Shown: positions 17,201-24,865, numbered from the stretch's first letter. The stretch: DNA of 64,000 nt from Streptomyces sp. 6-11-2 (GCF_006540305.1 NZ_BJOR01000001.1:5518001-5582000); one strand, 5' to 3'. Made by a program: numbers and translations. Notes: generated by a model from the sequence alone, not told the origin.

Positions 17201-20200
17201 CTGCGGCTGTACAACGGCTTCGCCGCGGACTCCGGCAAGGCGGTGCACTACGACCACCTGTCGCTGCGCGAGTTGGTCGCGCCCTTCGGGCCCGAGTGGG
17301 CCGGCGGCGCATCCGGGGGTGTCACGGACAACGACTACTTCTCGCTGACCTTCCCGGGCAAGGACGTGGCGGTCATCACCGCCTACGACGACACCACCGT
17401 CACGTTCGCCAAGAGCTCCGACGGCTCCTTCAGCCCCGAGCCCGGTGCCGAAGGACTGATCCTGAGGGCGTCAGGCAGCAGCTATCTGCTGACCGACGAC
17501 GACGGCACGATCACCACGTTCAAGAAGCAGACCGGCTCGGACGTGTACGTGGTCGAGTCCGTTTCCGGCACGGACGAGGCATCCACCAGTCGGTACACGT
17601 ACGACACGACCGACGGCCGCTCCCTGGTCAAGCGGGTGATCGGCGAGGCAGAGCCGGGCGTCGACGACACCGCGCAGTGCACCGGCAGCGCGCCGGCGCG
17701 TGGCTGCGAGGTGCTGGAGTACGTCTACGCCACCTCCACCACCGCCACCGTCAGCACTCCCGGCGACGTGGTCGACCGGGTCAAGGCGGTGCGGATCTGG
17801 TCGTGGGACCCGGACGCCGGCGAGGTCAACGCCGTCGACGTGGCGACCTACCGCTACGACCTGACTGGTCGTCTGGTGGAGGTGTGGGACCCGCGCAAGG
17901 CGTCGAGCGGCGACACCACCACGTTCAGGACGAAGTACGCCTACGACAGCGCCGGCCGCCTCACCTCCATCGACACCACCGGTGAGCTGCCGTGGTACTT
18001 CGACTACGGCAAGGCCGGAGCCGATCAGGACCCGGGCAGGCTGCTGAAGGTCCGCCGCCCCGCGCTCAAGCCGGGCAGCAAGGACGTCGTCGAGGGCGAG
18101 ACCGCCTCCAAGGTGGTCTACGAGGTGCCCCTGACCCGCGCCAAGGGCGGCCCGTACGACATGTCCGGTGCCGATGTGGCCACCTGGGGCCAGGCGGACG
18201 CGCCCACGGACGCCACCGCCGTCTTTGACGACGAGTCCGACCCCGGCACCCACACCGCCACGGCCACCGTGCCCGGAAAGGACGGCTACCGGCAGGCCAC
18301 TGTCCACTACCTCAACGCCTCGGCGCAGGAGGTGAACAGCGCCACCTGGTCCCCGACCGGCGTCGGCGACATCGACACCACCGAGTACGACCGGTTCGGC
18401 AACACCGTCCGTACCCTGGACGCCTCCGGCCGCCTGCTGGCACTCGGCAAGGACGACGACGCCGACGAGAAGGCAGCCGAGCTGGACCTGCCCGACGACC
18501 CGGCGGCCCGCGCCGGTCTGCTGGACAGCCGCAGCGTCTACAGTCGCGACGGCCTCGACCTGCTCGAAGAGCTCGGTCCCGTCTACCGGGCCCGGCTCGA
18601 CGAGGGCGTCCCGGCCCAGTCCGATCCGCCGATGCCGGCCCTGAAGGCCGGTGAGTCGGTGGTCGTCCGCTCCCACACGGTCCATGCCTACGACGAGGGC
18701 AAGCCCGACGGGGCGGCGTACCACCTGGAGACCACCACCCGCGAAGGCGCCCGCATCGAGGGTTACACGGTGGATGTCGAGGTCCGGGTCACCAAGACCG
18801 GCTATGACACTCCGATCGGCGGCACCTCGGGCTGGACCCTGCGCGCGGAGACGTCGGTGACCACCGACGCCGTCTCCGGCGGGGCGAACCTGACCTCGAC
18901 GATCAAGTACGACGCGGCAGGTCGTGCGGTCGAGTCCCGCAGGCCGGGCTCCAACGGCGCGGACGCGGGCACGGTGAAGACCGTCTTCTACACCGCGAAG
19001 GCCAACCCGGACGATGCGGCCTGCGGCAACCGTCCCGAGTGGGCGGGCAATCCGTGCGTCACGCTGTCCGGCGGCAAGGTCACCGGCGCGGACACCGCCC
19101 GTATGCCGGACACCCTGCCGGTCAAGCGCATCACCCGCTACTCCCGCTTCGGGGACGTGGAGGAGGTCACCGAGACCAACGCGGGCAAGACCCGCAAGAC
19201 GGTGACCGTCTACGACGCGGCCGACCGGATCGTCTCCACGGAGATCACCTCCGACGTCGGCAAGGCTCTGCCGAAGGTGACCACCGAGTACGACCCGGTC
19301 ACCGGGCACGCCGTGAAGACGACGGCCGGCGGCAAGACCATCACCCGTGTCTTCGACGCCCTCGACCGGCTGCTGTCCTACACGGACGCCGACGGCGGCA
19401 TCACGACCACCGAGTTCGACAAGTACGGCAAGCCGGTCAAGGTCACCGACAACACCGGCTGGACCAGCTACACCTACGACCGCACCGCGGAGCCGCGCGG
19501 CTTCGTCACCTCGGTCACCGATAGCGTGGCCGGCAGATTCACCGCGAAGTACGGCCCCGGCGGCCAGCTGGTGGAGCAGACGTACCCCGGCGGTTACGTC
19601 CGCAAGGACACCTTCAACGCGGCGGGCGAGGCGACCGGCCGTACCTACACCCGCGCCTCGGACGGCGAGGTCGTCTACGGCCAGCACATCGAGCTGACCA
19701 CGCAGGGCGCGGTGGCCTCCGACACCTCCTCCACCGACAGCAAGGAGTACTCCTACGACCGACTCGGCCGTCTGACGAAGGCCGTCCAGAGCACCACCGC
19801 CGAGGGCTGCGTCACCCGCAACTATCGCTTCGACGAAACCGGGCGCAGCGTCGCGGGCCGCATGAACCGCACCTCCAAGACGGTCATACCGGCTGCCGAG
19901 GACGGCTCGTGCGTGACCACCGGAGGCACGACCACGGCCAGCTCGTACGACAGCGCCGACCGGCTGCTGACCACGGGCTACACCTACGACGCCTTCGGCC
20001 GCACCACGGCCACCGGCACCGGCTCGGTCAACGCCTACTGGGCCAACGACCTGGTCGCGTCCCAGACCGCGGGCGACACCCGTCAGTCCTGGACCCTCGA
20101 TCCCGCCCTGCGCTTCGAGGCCTTCACGACCGAGAAGAAGCAGACGGACGGCACCTGGGCCAACGCCACCAGCAAGCTCAACCACTACGGTGACGACTCC

Positions 20201-21637
20201 GACGAGCCCCGCTGGATCATCGAGGACACCACCCAGGGAACCCTGACCCGCAACGTCTCCGGCCCGGACGGTGACCTCGTATCCACCACGTCCGCGACCG
20301 GTGACGTGGAGCTGCAGTTCGCCAACCTGCACGGCGACGTGTCCGTCACCCTGGACACCGCGATGACGGCACCGAAGGTGCTGCTCTACGACGAGTTCGG
20401 GGTGCCCACCGACGGCCAGGCACCGCAGCGGTACGGCTGGCTCGGCGCCAAGCAGCGCTCGGGTGAGGCCCTGGACGGCGTCATCCTCATGGGCGCCCGC
20501 CTCTACAGTCCGGCGCTGGGCCGGTTCCTGCAGACCGACCCCGACCCCGGCGGCAACGCCAACGCCTACGACTACTGCAGCGGCGACCCCGTCAACTGCG
20601 TGGATCTGGACGGGCACTGGGGCTTCTCCTTCAAGAAGGCGTTCCGAAGGGTCGCCCGGGTGGCGGAGGTCGCCTCCTATATACCCGGTCCGATCGGCAA
20701 CGTCGCCTCCGCCGTGGGGGCCATCTCCTACGCCGCCACCGGCAATTGGCGCAAAGCCGCCGAAATGAGCGTGGGCATCGCCTTCGGCTCGGCCGGCCGC
20801 CTCGCGGTCAAGGCCGTCAAGGCGGCCCGCACGATCCGCAAGGCCAGCCGAGTCAACCGGACTTTCTCCAGGGCCCGGTCGGTCTTCCGCCGCTCCCGGT
20901 GCAACTCCTTCGCCCCGGACACGCCGGTCCTGATGGCCGACGGCAGCTATATGCCCATCGGCGCCATCGAGATCGGCGACTACGTGGCCGCCACCGACCC
21001 CGAGACCGGCGAGACCTACGCCGAACCGGTCCTGGACGTCATCAGCGGCTACGGCACCAAGCACATCGTCGAAATCGATACGGACCTCGACCCATCGACC
21101 CCGCCGCTGGAAGCGACGGCGGAACACCCCGTCTGGGTTGTCGGCAAGGGCTGGACGGCGGCCGCCGAGGTACGGGTTGGTGATCGTCTCCGTGACGAAG
21201 AGGGTGGAGCGCGGACGGTGAATCACGTGGCCGACAGGGGCTACGTGGCGGACCAGCTCGTCTTCAACCTCAACGTGGGCAATGTCCACACCTTCTCCAT
21301 CCAGGTCGGCGAGGCCTCGGCGCTCTCGCACAATGCTTCCGGGTGCGTTGTACGGACCTCGGCCCCCAAGAAGATCACTGGATACACGCGTCATGGGCTC
21401 CACCAGGCCATCGGGCGTAATGATGGCCGAGGTGTCAACATTCGTGCGATGCACGATGCCGTGAAGAACCCGAAGAAGATCAAGAGGAAGATCGACCGGA
21501 GGGGAGTGCAGTTCGTCTACTCAGGAAAGAAGGCGACTGTGGTTCTCAGTCCTCAAGGTAAGGTGATCACCACGTTCGGTCGATCACGCGGCAAGGGGAT
21601 TTGGAAGCGATCGTCCAGACCCAAGTGGATGCACTAG
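14228..21637 (+). CDS. Secreted RHS-repeat polymorphic toxin with Hint autoprocessing domain
   Basis: 2469 residues. A basic N-terminus and hydrophobic stretch (TALVAVLALSVGLVEAG, then AVA-K at 43/44) form a Sec signal. Residues about 310-487 are a DNRLRE domain (TDTWVQYKDYL to SLTVQYN), and 488-600 an FN3-like linker. RHS/YD repeats run through about 1100-2040 (YDLTGRLVEV, YDSAGRLTSI, YDRLGRLTKA and others). The RHS-associated core (GVILMGARLYSPALGRFLQT then DP) lies near 2085-2135. A Hint domain follows at about 2224-2372: CNSFAPDTPVLMADGSYM with Cys2224-region nucleophile, LEATAEHPVWV, VFNLNVGNVHTF and a terminal SHN. The last 95 residues are a basic candidate toxin. RHS shells encapsulate toxins and Hint releases them. 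The ribosome site is AAAGGGGGC. Two small immunity-type genes follow. Confidence 0.93.
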   Translation: MKEESSPQWGRHPLPSRTRLRRTALVAVLALSVGLVEAGTAVAKPVSTTAEQPKPLGPAEAEDAASALLTARLQDRRIEVTGERTDSTTTWANPDGTTTVDSYTGPIRVRDEHGTWRPVDTTLVAGGGVVAPKMAAADVTLSDGGTDQTLVQVGRGKHALGVAWEGKLPKPRLNGSTATYPGAVKGGDLVVTALKEGFTHNVVLRERPDEPVEYRLPVDATGLRLKETADKRLVWEDAKGEARAGAPAPVMWDSSHDKASGEPEHLAPVDVDIVDAEDGKGQVLVLKPSAAFLSDPDVTYPVTIDPTDSLMGPTTDTWVQYKDYLTSQRGSTELKAGTYDGSEKARSFLKFNVSKYTGKHVLDAKLRLYSYYSSTCSTSNSGIEVRRITTDWDPSAITWSAQPSTTATGAVVVKDAKGYNSSCPAGYSTWNVSSLAQSWADGQPNYGLRMAAVTETDPLTWRRYRSANYVNGSHDPTSEPSLTVQYNTKPGTPTALSPLTGAATNSSRPTLSAKSTDADGNTVTLSFELWKSDGTAALQSGKSVAVASGATATWTPGTALAEGSYKWRAMASDGTDSSAWSSFQTFTVDTTKPGAPYVSSTDYPQDGKWHGGAGTSGKFTFTPAAGTTDLAGYVYSLDGAAAQTVTATGSTAVTLTPAADGHRALRVQAKDKAGNVSTAVTYDFLVGQGAMVQPAEGAVSARRVKLEVDAQPKYTRVTFQWRRGPGASVYDVPLANLTKADNTPFTAQKTPLSAMGPHANWSVLETLGQIGGVVQVRAQLYTDNDADAAYISEWRGFTVDPNADGAASEEVGPGSVNLLTGDYSVGVTDADEFGLSSTRTASSRGTDRGWMPQGERLTANQQDISTDTSGFTATTATLSRVTNLGQDGSTDSLKVLPTSSTSADTYASVGGDSGALRLGMKPGKTYRFSVWAYVPSATGLSPQHTNGLRLYAAFATPSGTVTKTSRKVPYTDAWAELTLDFTVPADATSAYLRLYNGFAADSGKAVHYDHLSLRELVAPFGPEWAGGASGGVTDNDYFSLTFPGKDVAVITAYDDTTVTFAKSSDGSFSPEPGAEGLILRASGSSYLLTDDDGTITTFKKQTGSDVYVVESVSGTDEASTSRYTYDTTDGRSLVKRVIGEAEPGVDDTAQCTGSAPARGCEVLEYVYATSTTATVSTPGDVVDRVKAVRIWSWDPDAGEVNAVDVATYRYDLTGRLVEVWDPRKASSGDTTTFRTKYAYDSAGRLTSIDTTGELPWYFDYGKAGADQDPGRLLKVRRPALKPGSKDVVEGETASKVVYEVPLTRAKGGPYDMSGADVATWGQADAPTDATAVFDDESDPGTHTATATVPGKDGYRQATVHYLNASAQEVNSATWSPTGVGDIDTTEYDRFGNTVRTLDASGRLLALGKDDDADEKAAELDLPDDPAARAGLLDSRSVYSRDGLDLLEELGPVYRARLDEGVPAQSDPPMPALKAGESVVVRSHTVHAYDEGKPDGAAYHLETTTREGARIEGYTVDVEVRVTKTGYDTPIGGTSGWTLRAETSVTTDAVSGGANLTSTIKYDAAGRAVESRRPGSNGADAGTVKTVFYTAKANPDDAACGNRPEWAGNPCVTLSGGKVTGADTARMPDTLPVKRITRYSRFGDVEEVTETNAGKTRKTVTVYDAADRIVSTEITSDVGKALPKVTTEYDPVTGHAVKTTAGGKTITRVFDALDRLLSYTDADGGITTTEFDKYGKPVKVTDNTGWTSYTYDRTAEPRGFVTSVTDSVAGRFTAKYGPGGQLVEQTYPGGYVRKDTFNAAGEATGRTYTRASDGEVVYGQHIELTTQGAVASDTSSTDSKEYSYDRLGRLTKAVQSTTAEGCVTRNYRFDETGRSVAGRMNRTSKTVIPAAEDGSCVTTGGTTTASSYDSADRLLTTGYTYDAFGRTTATGTGSVNAYWANDLVASQTAGDTRQSWTLDPALRFEAFTTEKKQTDGTWANATSKLNHYGDDSDEPRWIIEDTTQGTLTRNVSGPDGDLVSTTSATGDVELQFANLHGDVSVTLDTAMTAPKVLLYDEFGVPTDGQAPQRYGWLGAKQRSGEALDGVILMGARLYSPALGRFLQTDPDPGGNANAYDYCSGDPVNCVDLDGHWGFSFKKAFRRVARVAEVASYIPGPIGNVASAVGAISYAATGNWRKAAEMSVGIAFGSAGRLAVKAVKAARTIRKASRVNRTFSRARSVFRRSRCNSFAPDTPVLMADGSYMPIGAIEIGDYVAATDPETGETYAEPVLDVISGYGTKHIVEIDTDLDPSTPPLEATAEHPVWVVGKGWTAAAEVRVGDRLRDEEGGARTVNHVADRGYVADQLVFNLNVGNVHTFSIQVGEASALSHNASGCVVRTSAPKKITGYTRHGLHQAIGRNDGRGVNIRAMHDAVKNPKKIKRKIDRRGVQFVYSGKKATVVLSPQGKVITTFGRSRGKGIWKRSSRPKWMH

Positions 21638-21646
21638 AAGAGAACA

Positions 21647-21719
21647 GGATCACCAGACGGTGATCCAATGGTGACTGGTTGCTGTCCGTAAGCTTGGGCG
21701 GCGGACGGCAACCAGTCAC
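21647..21719 (+). terminator. Double hairpin between toxin gene and immunity gene
   Basis: Two stem-loops follow the toxin stop. GGATCACC-AGAC-GGTGATCC (21647-21666) is a perfect 8-bp stem with a 4-base loop. GTGACTGGTTGCTGTCCG (21671-21688) pairs with 21702-21719 in an 18-bp stem with one G-U pair and a 13-base loop. They end 35 bases before the first immunity-type gene and could terminate or attenuate toxin-to-immunity readthrough. Confidence 0.75.
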
Positions 21720-21754
21720 TGTCTGGTGCCGAATCTGAAAGGACTCGGACCCTG

Positions 21755-22015
21755 ATGGAACCTCAGAAACTTCTCAAGCCCAGTTGGTTTCCCGGGAACG
21801 GAGAATCCTATGCGATACTCCTGGCCATCCTGGACAAGCAGAAAAGGGCTCCGGAAATTGATTTGTCTGAATTTCCCTCCGAAGCGCAGAGGCAAGAGAT
21901 CTGTGAGATCCTCACGGATGAGCTCTTGACCTCCGGGTTCGAGGATGAATGGAAGATAAATCACCGGGGGGACCTCATTGAGGGGCTTATCGACATATTT
22001 AACCCCTATGTGTAG
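21755..22015 (+). CDS. Small acidic protein, candidate immunity protein 1
   Basis: 86 residues. I do not recognise the family. The protein is acidic overall and has no signal or membrane segment. It shows alternating helix-like stretches (SYAILLAILDKQKR, SEAQRQEICEILTDELL), a tryptophan in DEWKINHRGDLIE, and an aromatic tail (IDIFNPYV). Codon use is much less GC-biased than the neighbouring core genes (GAAATTGATTTGTCTGAATT is typical), a sign of transfer. It is the first gene after the toxin domain of the RHS protein, the position where a cognate immunity gene is expected, and the acidic character fits neutralising a basic toxin. The role is inferred from context only. AAAGGACT lies about 12-18 bases before the ATG. 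Confidence 0.7.
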   Translation: MEPQKLLKPSWFPGNGESYAILLAILDKQKRAPEIDLSEFPSEAQRQEICEILTDELLTSGFEDEWKINHRGDLIEGLIDIFNPYV

Positions 22016-22091
22016 GCGGTGCCCAGGGTCGGGAAATAAGTGGCCGGCTGGCATTGCGCAAGCTATTTCCCGGTGGGTGAGGTAAACCGGC

Positions 22092-22439
22092 GTGAAGCGA
22101 TTCGAAGCGGTCGACGTGTCCGGAGGTGCGGAGTGCGCGCCCTTCTTTGGCCCGGAAGTGGATGATGTGGTATACGTCGCCAAGAGCGTCATGAAAGGAG
22201 AGTCGGTCGCGAGCGTCTGTCTCGACGAGGACGGCGATTGGCAATTCTTTGCTCTCAGTGACCGAAACCGGGCGCGTCAAGGCAGGCCGAAAATCTCCCA
22301 CTTCGGCCACTTGCTGGAAAGTGACGCAACGCTCAGCAGCATGCCTCCACTTCCGATTAATCACTGGGTCATGCGGGATGGGATCGGGGCGGTCTGGGGG
22401 TTTTCGCCGATTAGGGCGGAAGTGTATTTCTGGCGCTGA
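22092..22439 (+). CDS. DUF2185/Imm33-like protein, candidate immunity protein 2
   Basis: 115 residues from GTG 22092, with TGAGG upstream at 22077-22082. The pattern VYVAKSVMKGESVASV followed by EDGDWQFFALSD resembles the DUF2185 family, whose members include predicted immunity proteins (Imm33 type) next to polymorphic toxins. This match is from memory and is moderate. The protein is cytoplasmic with several tryptophans near its end (NHWVMRDGIGAVWGF). Codon use is again less GC-biased than core genes. It follows immunity candidate 1 by 76 bases and is closed by a strong hairpin, so the toxin and both small genes form one module. It may protect against this toxin or a previously resident one. 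Confidence 0.65.
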   Translation: MKRFEAVDVSGGAECAPFFGPEVDDVVYVAKSVMKGESVASVCLDEDGDWQFFALSDRNRARQGRPKISHFGHLLESDATLSSMPPLPINHWVMRDGIGAVWGFSPIRAEVYFWR

Positions 22440-22449
22440 TCGCGAGCAT

Positions 22450-22482
22450 CACCGTGGCCCCGCCCAAGGCGGGGCCACGGTG
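22450..22482 (+). terminator. Terminator closing the toxin-immunity module
   Basis: CACCGTGGCCCCGCC (22450-22464) is perfectly complementary to 22468-22482 (15 bp) with a 3-base CAA loop. It lies 11 bases after the second immunity-type stop. No T-tract is present. Confidence 0.85.
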
Positions 22483-22633
22483 CGGTGGATGCCGGACAGG
22501 CGATCGGCTCCTTCGCGGAGGACGGTGAAATCATCCGAGTCGTGGAACGGGAGGGCGCAGACCGTCTCCCGACTCTAGCCCGGCTCGATGACCCTACGGC
22601 TGCTACTTCTTCGATTCCTATTGGTGCGAACTC

Positions 22634-22750
22634 ATGCTCGCGGACATCTCCCGCATCGACGCACGCGCCCTCTCCCCGTCCGAAGCCACAGTGATCGAGA
22701 AGTTGACCCAGTGGGGCCAGGTATGCGTTCGGGAATCCGACTCCGACCAC
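22634..22750 (+). pseudogene. N-terminal gene remnant (about 39 codons), function unknown
   Basis: From ATG 22634 the frame reads as normal protein for about 39 residues (MLADISRIDARALSPSEATV, then a helix-like continuation to RESDSDHV). After that it turns into Arg/Pro/Ser-rich text typical of a wrong frame. The change point near 22745 coincides with the end of a leucine-rich fragment on the other strand. I read this as a truncated gene end left at a rearrangement junction. No family is recognised. It could also be a coincidental open frame. Confidence 0.3.
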
Positions 22751-22925
22751 GTGCCTCAAGACGCAGGCGCCGCAGTGCGGGCTTGGCGCCCAGGGCAGAG
22801 CGTGTTGTCCCCCTCCAGCGCGTCACGGTCAGCTCTTCCAGGGCCCCGAGCCGGGGAAGGCTGCATGCTGCGACCTTCCAGGGGAGCTCTGCCTCACGCA
22901 GCCTCACGAGGTCCGAGAGATCCAA
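22743..22925 (-). pseudogene. Leucine-rich-repeat-like gene fragment
   Basis: On the minus strand about 61 codons read as leucine-rich repeat text, with spaced leucines in LDLSDLVRLREAEL, SLPRLGALEELTVTRW and GAKPALRRLRLEARG. The pattern resembles the repeat units of Streptomyces LRR proteins that often sit in toxin-immunity and other accessory loci. There is no start codon context, and the sequence loses this character on both sides. One side meets the XRE gene start; the other meets a plus-strand remnant. It is therefore called a gene fragment, not a functional gene. The evidence is pattern-based only. Confidence 0.35.
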
Positions 22926-22952
22926 CTCCTGCGAATAGAACTCAGAGACGCC

Positions 22953-23633
22953 GTGAGCGCGGACAACATGGTCGGTACGGAGGGCCAGGCGAACTCGCGG
23001 CGCAGGCGGCGAGCCGAAGGCGAGGAGAAACCGGCCATCTGGGTCGGGTACGGCAAGCCGGCCAAGCTCTTCCGCACCAGGAAAGGGCTCACCCGGCAGG
23101 AACTGGCCGACGCCGTCGGCTACTCCATCGAGCAGGTGGCCTCCATCGAGCAGGGCCGCAGGCCGGCGAAGGCCGCCTTCACGGAGGCGACCGAGCGGGT
23201 CCTCGGAGCGGACGGGGTGCTCGCGGAGCTCCGGGAGGACGTGGACCGGGCCAAGCTGCCCAAGTTCTTCCAGGACTTCGCGTCGATCGAAGCCGAGGCG
23301 GTGAGCCGGTTCGATTACGACCCGCTGCTGGTGCCGGGGCTGCTGCAGGCCGAGGGATACACACGGGCCCTCTTCCTGTCGCACTACCCTCCCCTCGGTG
23401 ACGAGACCGTCGAACTGCACACCGAAGCGCGCCTGAACCGTCAGAAGGTGCTGACCAAGGCGCCGATCGTGCAGTTGTCCTTCATCATCGGCGAGGCCGC
23501 ACTGACGGTTGCCGAGTCGGTCAGCGAGGTCGTCGTGCGGGACTCCAAGAACATGACGGGGGCTCGGGTCCATGTCGGCCGGGAGGCCTGGGCCGCCTTC
23601 CTGTCCGACTCCGGGGGCTGCTCTGTCTGCTGA
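22953..23633 (+). CDS. XRE regulator with truncated DUF5753 fused to a DUF397 tail (chimera)
   Basis: 226 residues from GTG 22953 (ATG 22968 is an alternative). About residues 30-80 are an XRE helix-turn-helix (LFRTRKGLTRQELADAVGYS then IEQVASIEQGRR). A DUF5753 ligand domain begins at about 100 (KFFQDFASIEAEAVSRFDYD, VPGLLQAEGYTRALF, LNRQKVLTK) but stops abruptly after SFIIGEAAL (Leu184). From Thr185 the text is the C-terminal half of a DUF397 protein: TVAESVSEVVVRDSKN and REAWAAFLSD, with the family's VRDSK hallmark. In Streptomyces these two proteins are normally separate adjacent genes (WhiJ/AbaA-type pairs). An in-frame deletion joining them is the simplest reading, removing about 100 residues of DUF5753 and the start of DUF397. 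Whether the product works is unknown. Confidence 0.8.
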   Translation: MSADNMVGTEGQANSRRRRRAEGEEKPAIWVGYGKPAKLFRTRKGLTRQELADAVGYSIEQVASIEQGRRPAKAAFTEATERVLGADGVLAELREDVDRAKLPKFFQDFASIEAEAVSRFDYDPLLVPGLLQAEGYTRALFLSHYPPLGDETVELHTEARLNRQKVLTKAPIVQLSFIIGEAALTVAESVSEVVVRDSKNMTGARVHVGREAWAAFLSDSGGCSVC

Positions 23634-23800
23634 CCGCCGCCTGTTACGGAAGTGGCCGTAGGGAACACCCGTGCCGGAAGAATCGAAAGGATGGGCGGAA
23701 ATCCCACGAAGGAGTGAAGTAACGCAGGATTGCTGACCGTTCACCCTCAGTACGTAATTCTTACCGGGTCCCAAGCATTCCTTTCTGGGGGTCCCACACC

Positions 23801-24802
23801 TTGAACGGCAACAACTTCCGCATGTCCGCCCGCCGTTGCGCCACCGCCGCCGCGGCCACCGTCCTGGCCGCCGGTCCGGTGACGCTGGCCGGCGCGGGCT
23901 CCGCGCACGCGACCGGTGGGCAGGAGGGGCACGCGAGCGCCTCCGTCCTGCGGACCGGGCTGGACGTGTCCCTGCTCAACAAGACGGTGAACGTCCCGCT
24001 CGCCGTCTCCCTCAACGAGGTCGAGGCACCGCGGAGCGCGCAGCAGACGGCGCTGACCGCCCGTCTCGACGGCGTCGACGGCGGGAAGCCCTTCAGCGTG
24101 ATCCGCGCGGACGTCGCGAAGACCGACGCGACCGTCTCCGCCGACAAGGCGGAGGGCATGGTCCAGCTGGCCCACGCCCGCATCCACGTCCCCGGCCTGC
24201 CCCTGCTGTCCCTGATCGAGGTCGACCAGGTCACGTCCAAGGCGACCTGCGAGGCCGGCGAGTCCCCGGTCGCGAGCAGCAACGTCCTGGGCTCCGTGAG
24301 GGTGCTCGGCAAGAGGGTGACGCTCACCGCCGGCGGCACGACCGACGTCCGTGTCCCCGGCGTCGGCGAGGTCCGCCTGGACCTGTCGAAGCGTGAGACG
24401 ACCTCCCGCACGGCCGCGGCGACGGCCCTGGAACTCAAGGTCTCCGTCAACCCGCTCAAGCTGAACGTGGCCGAGGTGGAGGGCACGGTCACCCTCGTCA
24501 AGGCGACGTGCGAGTCCCCGACGGCGCCGGAGAAGGAGGCGGCCCCGCCCGCCGACCAGGGCGGCGACGACAAGTCCCAAGGCACCGACGAGAAGCCGCA
24601 GGGCACCGACGAGAAGCCGCAGGGCGGCGACGTGAAGCCCCAGAGCGCCGATGTGAAGCCGCAGGCCGCGTCCGAGAAGAAGACCGTCGACCTGGCGGAG
24701 ACGGGCGGCAGCTCCCTCACCCCCTACCTGGCGGCGGGCTCCGCCGTCCTGCTGGCGGCGGGTGGAGGCGCGCTGGCCGTGGCACGGCGGCGCCGGGGCT
24801 GA
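23801..24802 (+). CDS. Secreted cell-wall protein with LAETG sortase signal
   Basis: 333 residues from TTG 23801, with GGGGGT about nine bases upstream; ATG 23822 lies in frame but lacks a ribosome site. The signal peptide covers about residues 1-38 (ARRCATAAAATVLAAGPVTL, then AHA). The mature domain (SLLNKTVNVPLAVSLNEVEA onward) is a beta-rich secreted domain common in actinomycetes and of unknown role. A linker at about 245-295 carries repeats (GTDEKPQ twice, then DVKPQ twice). The C-terminus is LAETGGSSLTPYL, a hydrophobic stretch, then ARRRRG: a class E sortase substrate of the LAxTG type. It corresponds, from memory, to a known predicted sortase substrate in S. coelicolor. It is convergent with the cobalamin genes. 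Confidence 0.88.
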   Translation: MNGNNFRMSARRCATAAAATVLAAGPVTLAGAGSAHATGGQEGHASASVLRTGLDVSLLNKTVNVPLAVSLNEVEAPRSAQQTALTARLDGVDGGKPFSVIRADVAKTDATVSADKAEGMVQLAHARIHVPGLPLLSLIEVDQVTSKATCEAGESPVASSNVLGSVRVLGKRVTLTAGGTTDVRVPGVGEVRLDLSKRETTSRTAAATALELKVSVNPLKLNVAEVEGTVTLVKATCESPTAPEKEAAPPADQGGDDKSQGTDEKPQGTDEKPQGGDVKPQSADVKPQAASEKKTVDLAETGGSSLTPYLAAGSAVLLAAGGGALAVARRRRG

Positions 24803-24865
24803 CGGCCCGGACCGTGTGGCCCGGCCGGGAAGTCCCGGACCGGCAGGACTTGCCGGCTCGGTGAG

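Noticed and set aside
17471..21454. A 1327-codon open frame on the minus strand under the RHS gene, and a 996-codon one at 14267-17257
   Set aside because: High GC keeps stop codons rare in the antisense frame. The text is Arg/Gly/Val-rich with no motifs, while the plus strand shows clear domains throughout.
22632..23774. A 380-codon minus-strand gene covering the XRE region
   Set aside because: Most of it is antisense to the XRE/DUF397 chimera. Only the leucine-rich segment at 22743-22925 looks like protein, so just that part was kept as a fragment.
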